From NCBI RefSeq assembly GCF_900544955.1, contig NZ_UQXD01000004.1, forward strand, positions 1 through 64,000: a DNA stretch of 64,000 nt, read 5' to 3'. The position numbers and the translations under genes are program-made. The stretch is from an uncultured Oscillibacter sp. (lineage in GTDB: Bacteria > Bacillota > Clostridia > Oscillospirales > Oscillospiraceae). The notes below the pieces were generated by a model. It saw only the letters and a list, made by a program, of their open reading frames with translations, searched no databases and was not told the DNA's origin. This document shows, in pieces, positions 60,433 to 64,000 of the stretch (positions are counted from its first letter, which is position 1; each line of letters begins with the position of its first letter).

Positions 60433-61826
60433 TGGACACGGTTGACGCGCTAATGGTGCTTTTGTTCCCCTTCCTTGATTCCCTGCCCTTCACGCTGCCC
60501 CGGTACTGGATATGCCGCGACAGGCTCCGTATTCCTTTCCGGCAGATCGTGGCGCTGCAAGTGGTGTTGACGGCCCTATATAGCGGCGTCTTTTTCACCA
60601 TCAACTTAGGCGGCTACGAGGCGGCGGCCCGGTGGACGACGGCCACGCGCTACGGCTTTCTGCTGGTCTTTCTGGCCCTTGCGTTCCTGCTCATTAAGGA
60701 CAGCTTTCCAAAGCTCATGTTTACATGGCTGCTGTTTCTGGCGTGGCAGTTTTTTGTGCTGGGTAACGCCAACTTTATTGAAAGCCGGTTCTTTTGGGAT
60801 TTCTCCGACCGGCACCCTTATCTGATCTACAATATCGCCCGTGTGGTGATCTACCTGATTACCTGCCCGTTCCTGCTCCGGTTTTTCACCCATACGGTGG
60901 CCGACGCGCTGAAAATAGGGGACGTGGAGATGTGGCGGCGGTTCTGGAAAATCCCGCTGTTTCCCACGATTTTCGGTATGCTCTACTGCTTTACCAGCGA
61001 CGTGTACGCCTACGCGACGTGGCAGTTTATGGTGTCCCGATACCTCATGCTGTTTGGGGCCTGCTATACGTCTTTTGTAGGGCTGAAAGTGCTGGAGACC
61101 TCCCGCGCCCGGACGCAGCTGGAGGAATCGCTCCGGTACGCCGACCGGAACCTGATGGCGCAGAAAAAGCAGTATGACCTGCTGGCCGCCCACATGGACG
61201 AGACGCGCAAGGCCCGCCACGACCTCCGACAGCATTTGGCCGTGGTGAAGTCCTATCTGGAGCATGACGACAAGGCGGGGCTTGCGGAATACATCGAACT
61301 GTATCAAAGCCAGCTGCCCCCGGACACTTGGGAGCGGTATTGCCGCAACGACGTGGTGAACGCCGTCGTATGCTACTACGCGGCCTCGGCGCGGGACGGC
61401 GGGATTGCCTTTGAAGCGGGGATAGACTACCCGGACGGCTGCCCGGTGTCCAGCACGGACATTACGGTGCTGCTGGGGAACCTGCTGGAAAACGCGGTGG
61501 AATCCTGCAAGCGGGAGGCGACGGGAGGGCCGCAGACCATTAAGCTCCGGGTCAAGCGGCGGGGCGGCTCCACGCTTTTGATTCTGGTGGACAATCCATG
61601 TGTGACGCCGGTGGTGTTCGACGGGGACACGCCGCTTTCCTCCAAACGGGAGGGGGCCGGAATCGGCGTGGAATCCGTGCGGGAGATTGCCGCCCGGTAC
61701 GGCGGCACGGTGCAGTTTGAGCAGAAAGGCGGGGTGTTCTACGCCTCCGTGCTGTTGAAACTCGTCCCGGACGGGACGGGGGAAACCGTACCGGCTGGGG
61801 AAGGGGCGTTTCCGCTAAAACAATAG
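60429..61826 (+). CDS. GHKL-type sensor histidine kinase
   Basis: 465 residues from ATG 60429. Six or so membrane helices in the first 220 residues (LLFPFLDSLPF to LMLFGACYTSFVG), then a coiled linker and the H box with H264 (KARHDLRQHL), N box NLLENAVESC near 355, and G box EGAGIGVESV near 415. It resembles AgrC/ComD-type kinases that sense peptides at the membrane. No AgrD-like peptide gene is seen. It pairs with the LytTR regulator. Confidence 0.9.
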   Translation: MMDTVDALMVLLFPFLDSLPFTLPRYWICRDRLRIPFRQIVALQVVLTALYSGVFFTINLGGYEAAARWTTATRYGFLLVFLALAFLLIKDSFPKLMFTWLLFLAWQFFVLGNANFIESRFFWDFSDRHPYLIYNIARVVIYLITCPFLLRFFTHTVADALKIGDVEMWRRFWKIPLFPTIFGMLYCFTSDVYAYATWQFMVSRYLMLFGACYTSFVGLKVLETSRARTQLEESLRYADRNLMAQKKQYDLLAAHMDETRKARHDLRQHLAVVKSYLEHDDKAGLAEYIELYQSQLPPDTWERYCRNDVVNAVVCYYAASARDGGIAFEAGIDYPDGCPVSSTDITVLLGNLLENAVESCKREATGGPQTIKLRVKRRGGSTLLILVDNPCVTPVVFDGDTPLSSKREGAGIGVESVREIAARYGGTVQFEQKGGVFYASVLLKLVPDGTGETVPAGEGAFPLKQ

Positions 61827-62088
61827 CGGCAAGCAGGGCAAAGTGGTACACACTTTGCGATTTTCCCGATTTTCGCCTTGGCGAAAACCTGTAAAATCTG
61901 CTTGTTGGGGGCCGCCCCCAATCCCCCGGCAAGGGCCGCTTGCGCTGCCTTGCGAACGCTCCACAGGTGGAGCGGCTACGCGCCCTTGCGGGCGCTGAAT
62001 ACGGGAGACTTGACCGGCTGGGAGTATGCCTCATGTTTGAAAGCATCCGGCAGGACGCGCAGCCGTCCCGTCAGGGGCGATGAAAGAG

Positions 62089-62110
62089 GCCGCCGGTGGC
62101 GGCCCTTTTC
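62089..62110 (+). terminator. Terminator after kinase gene
   Basis: GGCCGCC / GGCGGCC with a GGT loop, then CTTTTCC. It lies about 260 nt past the kinase stop. Confidence 0.55.
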
Positions 62111-62508
62111 CGGGGTTTGGGTTCCAGTACCCAACAAGCGTTTTGCAGGAGTGTATATACTCCTGCCCTGCTTGCCACGATTGTTTTCCACGATTGTTTT
62201 CGTTGGGATTGGGATTCCCGCCGCGCATGGAAACAGCCCCGGCATGAGACGGGGTTCAGTCTCACGCCGGGGCTGTCATGCGGAACGATGGAACCACGTT
62301 TCCGGGGGTTCAGGTGAAATGATACAGGCCCCCTCGGTTCCGCGTCCGCAGAGACCCGTTCTGTCAGGGTTTTGGAGACTCTATTTGTCCACGCCCGGCC
62401 CCGCCCGCAAACTCCGTCCGGCCTCTTGCGGTTTCGGGGAGGGTGTGGTATACTAAAACCGTCAGCGGGCCACACAAGGGCTTGCTGTTTTTTTGTTTTG
62501 TGGTGCCC
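62111..62508. other. Gene-free region with repeats, hairpins and an orphan promoter
   Basis: No credible gene. Contains GCAGGAG/CTCCTGC (62146-62167), a tandem 13-bp repeat CCACGATTGTTTT (62176-62188, 62189-62201), a long hairpin ACAGCCCCGGC...GCCGGGGCTGT (62233-62276), and a promoter TTGCGG-17-TATACT (62426-62454). Transcripts from that promoter would meet CAGC...GCTG followed by seven T at about 62497 and end within about 40 nt. Confidence 0.5.
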
Positions 62509-62519
62509 AAATGGTGCCC
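62509..62519. repeat. 11-bp direct repeat, right copy
   Basis: AAATGGTGCCC, identical to 53178-53188. It is preceded by an additional partial copy (TGGTGCCCA at 62501-62509). Possible remnant attachment site of the inner insertion. Confidence 0.4.
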
Positions 62520-62648
62520 AACTTTACAAAACTATGCTGTTACAGGATATGCCGCCTTATTCGTAGGATTTGAAAAAACGCCCATTTCATACGGGTTTGC
62601 GGCCTCTGCCTATGAAACGATTTGCCGCCTTATAACGGCTGATTTAGC

Positions 62649-63586
62649 TATACAGGCAATAAAAAATGGTCCACCATCAAGCACTACAGAGCTCAGGCCA
62701 AGGCGCACATCCTGCCCGCACTGGGGCATGTTCCGCTCTCCCAACTGGACCCGCACCGTATCCAGTCCTTCTACAATGCCCTCCTGCGGGGAAAAGGAGA
62801 GAAAAAGTCCCTCAGCCCCAAGAGCATCCGCAATGTCCATGGGATATTGAGCAAATGCCTCTCCACCGCGGTCAGGTTGGCGTATATGCGCCGGAATCCA
62901 GCCGAGGCCGTCACGCTCCCCAGGGTGGAACGAAAAGAAATCAAGCCCCTTACCGACGAACAGGTACGCGCACTGCTGGCGGTGATCGGTGACGATGGAT
63001 ACGGGACATTGCTGAAGGTGGTGGTCTTCACCGGCCTCCGGCTGGCCGAGGCCATCGGGCTCACCTGGGACTGCATTGATTTTGAAAAGCGGAGATTGAT
63101 TGTCAACAAACAGCTCCAGAAACGGCCCATCGCCGACGGCGGTTTCACCTTCACACCGCTGACGAATGACAAGACCCTCGTTATCGCCCCCGCTCCCTTT
63201 GTGCTGGACCTGCTCAAATGCTGGCAGCAGCCCCAGGCGGAGGAGCGCCTGCGGGCGGGCTGGGAATGGAAGGGCTGGAAGAGTGAAAAGGAGCGGCAGA
63301 CTGCTCTGGTGTTCACCACGGCGTTTGGTGTCCATCTCCACCCACAGACGGTCTACAATCACTTCAAGGAATTCGCCGTATAGGTCGGCGCACCAAACGC
63401 GAGGGTGCATGATCTGCGCACATCTATGCAGTATTGTCCCTGCAAAACGGCGACGACGTGAAAACAGTCCAAAGTAATCTGGGCCACGCCACCGCCGCCT
63501 TTACCCTGGATGTCTACGGTCACGTCTCTGAGCGCATGAAAGAGGACAGCGCGAAACGTATGCAGAAGTACATCGAAAACCTCTAA
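62649..63586 (+). pseudogene. int: C-terminal part of the island integrase (degraded)
   Basis: Starts in frame with YTGNKKWSTIKHYRAQAKAH and runs through the core-binding and catalytic domains: FTGLRLAEAIGL (catalytic Arg), a TAG at 63381-63383 after EFAV, then VGAPNARVHDLR where a one-base loss near 63417 destroys the HxxR frame, then LGHATAAFTLDVYGHVSERM (Tyr). Together with 52786-53043 it forms one ancestral integrase separated by 9605 bp. Three lesions make it inactive. Confidence 0.85.
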
Positions 63587-63592
63587 AAAACC

Positions 63593-63617
63593 CGGTAAGG
63601 GTCAGGGTAAGGGTCAA
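63593..63617. repeat. Right 25-bp island-end repeat
   Basis: CGGTAAGGGTCAGGGTAAGG plus five bases matches 37968-37992 in 23 of 25 positions. It lies just after the integrase stop and 47 nt inside attR. Confidence 0.6.
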
Positions 63618-63664
63618 TTGGGCAAAGAGAAACCCTGCAACCGTTGAGGTTACAGGGTTTCTAG

Positions 63665-63682
63665 TGGCAGCGGGTGAAGGAT
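63665..63682. other. Right attachment site (attR): 3' end of tRNA-Gln
   Basis: TGGCAGCGGGTGAAGGAT is the complement of the CCA end and T-arm half of the tRNA. It remains part of the intact tRNA gene, the typical outcome of integration into a tRNA 3' end. Confidence 0.85.
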
Positions 63683-63738
63683 TCGAACCCTCACATACAG
63701 AGTCAGAGTCTGCTGTGCTACCTTTACACAAACCCGCT
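63665..63738 (-). tRNA. tRNA-Gln (CTG anticodon)
   Basis: 74 nt including encoded CCA. Acceptor AGCGGGT / ACCCGCT, D arm GTGTAAAGGTAGCAC, anticodon stem GCAGA/TCTGT with loop CTCTGAC (anticodon CTG), T arm GTGAGGGTTCGAATCCTTCAC. It reads Gln CAG codons. The 3' end faces the island. Confidence 0.92.
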
Positions 63739-63821
63739 ATATCCGTTCGCCGCAGCGAACAGATATTATTATACAGAAGAGAGGATTTTTGTCAATAGGT
63801 TTTCGGAAATTTTTTTCTTTT

Positions 63822-64000
63822 TCAGCGGCGGCCGCCGAAAAGGCCTCGCAAAAAGCCGCCTTTCCCGCTCTTTCCGCCCTTTTCCTCCGGTCCCTTCTGC
63901 TGGCGCAGCCGGGCCACGCACTCCGCCGCGTCCTCATACTCCTGGTCGGCCGCCGCCTGGTAGAGCGCGATGGCCTTTTCGAGGTCCTGCTCCACGCCCT
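63822..64000 (-). CDS. Sel1-repeat protein (partial, start beyond window)
   Basis: C-terminal 58 residues visible: GVEQDLEKAIALYQAAADQE, then YEDAAECVARLRQQKG, a Lys/Glu-rich stretch and GGFLRGLFGGRR at the end. The first part fits a Sel1-like/TPR helix pair; the basic C-terminus may be a tail. Product and length unknown because the start lies outside the window. Confidence 0.65.
   Translation of the reverse strand, partial: GVEQDLEKAIALYQAAADQEYEDAAECVARLRQQKGPEEKGGKSGKGGFLRGLFGGRR

Noticed and set aside
61878..62456. 192-codon rightward frame after the kinase gene
   Set aside because: It spans several hairpins and a terminator, has no ribosome site and has arginine/proline-rich composition without a family match.
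1..64000. CRISPR arrays, IS elements with terminal inverted repeats, rRNA genes
   Set aside because: None seen. Repeats present are attachment copies, a two-copy tandem and LRR-encoded repeats, not spaced arrays.

Overview
The window looks like the chromosome of a GC-rich anaerobic Firmicute of the Oscillospiraceae/Ruminococcaceae type (Flavonifractor-, Intestinimonas- or Oscillibacter-like). The evidence is a SCIFF peptide with its radical SAM maturase, DUF4317, PrsW and zinc-ribbon DUF families usual in Clostridia, TRAP transporters for organic acids, KdpFABC with Trk, and GC-rich codon use with AGGAGG-type ribosome sites. The species assignment is inference.

0-2.6 kb: SCIFF RiPP locus (scfA, scfB) followed by a PLP decarboxylase-like gene, all leftward. 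2.7-7.8 kb: a GntR-controlled sugar-acid module (enolase-superfamily dehydratase plus TRAP transporter) whose promoter carries a perfect 46-bp palindrome. 8.1-14.9 kb: a citrate-lyase-like operon (creatininase family, SLC13 carrier, CitD, CitE, CitF, SDR) facing a second GntR gene. Its CitD lacks the expected prosthetic-group serine. 15.1-23.8 kb: a divergent hydroxy-acid/sugar-acid regulon around an IclR regulator (UxaA-like and LarA-like leftward; RraA-like, Fe-alcohol dehydrogenase and a second TRAP system rightward).

24-37.3 kb: housekeeping and envelope genes: a glycosyltransferase with a C-terminal MarR-like helix-turn-helix, DUF4317, PrsW, Crp/Fnr, an RsmH-like methyltransferase, a MazG-like pyrophosphohydrolase, an MMPL exporter with a large coiled-coil secreted partner under a TetR regulator, and a uridine-kinase-like protein.

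37.8-63.7 kb: a genomic island of about 25.8 kb. It is flanked by an 18-bp copy of the 3' end of a tRNA-Gln gene (37822-37839 and 63665-63682) and by 25-bp near-identical repeats just inside each end. It carries a P-II remnant, kdpFABC with three extra genes, trkHA, kdpDE, a roughly 700-nt gene-free stretch ending in a strong terminator (candidate large structured RNA), a nonsense-mutated tyrosine recombinase, an excisionase-like fragment and an island integrase cut in two by a 9.6-kb insertion. The insertion holds a self-contained surface-protein regulon: a LytTR response regulator and GHKL kinase, tandem LytTR-like sites, a receiver-only protein lacking the phospho-acceptor aspartate, and a 1917-residue LRR/SLH/cell-wall-binding protein. 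The integrase also has a nonsense codon and a frameshift, so the island is probably locked in place.

Two leftward promoters in the island (a small membrane gene at 38.4 kb and trkHA) share an identical spacing of TTAA motifs. This suggests one potassium-responsive regulator, probably KdpE. The window ends in a Sel1-repeat gene beyond the tRNA.
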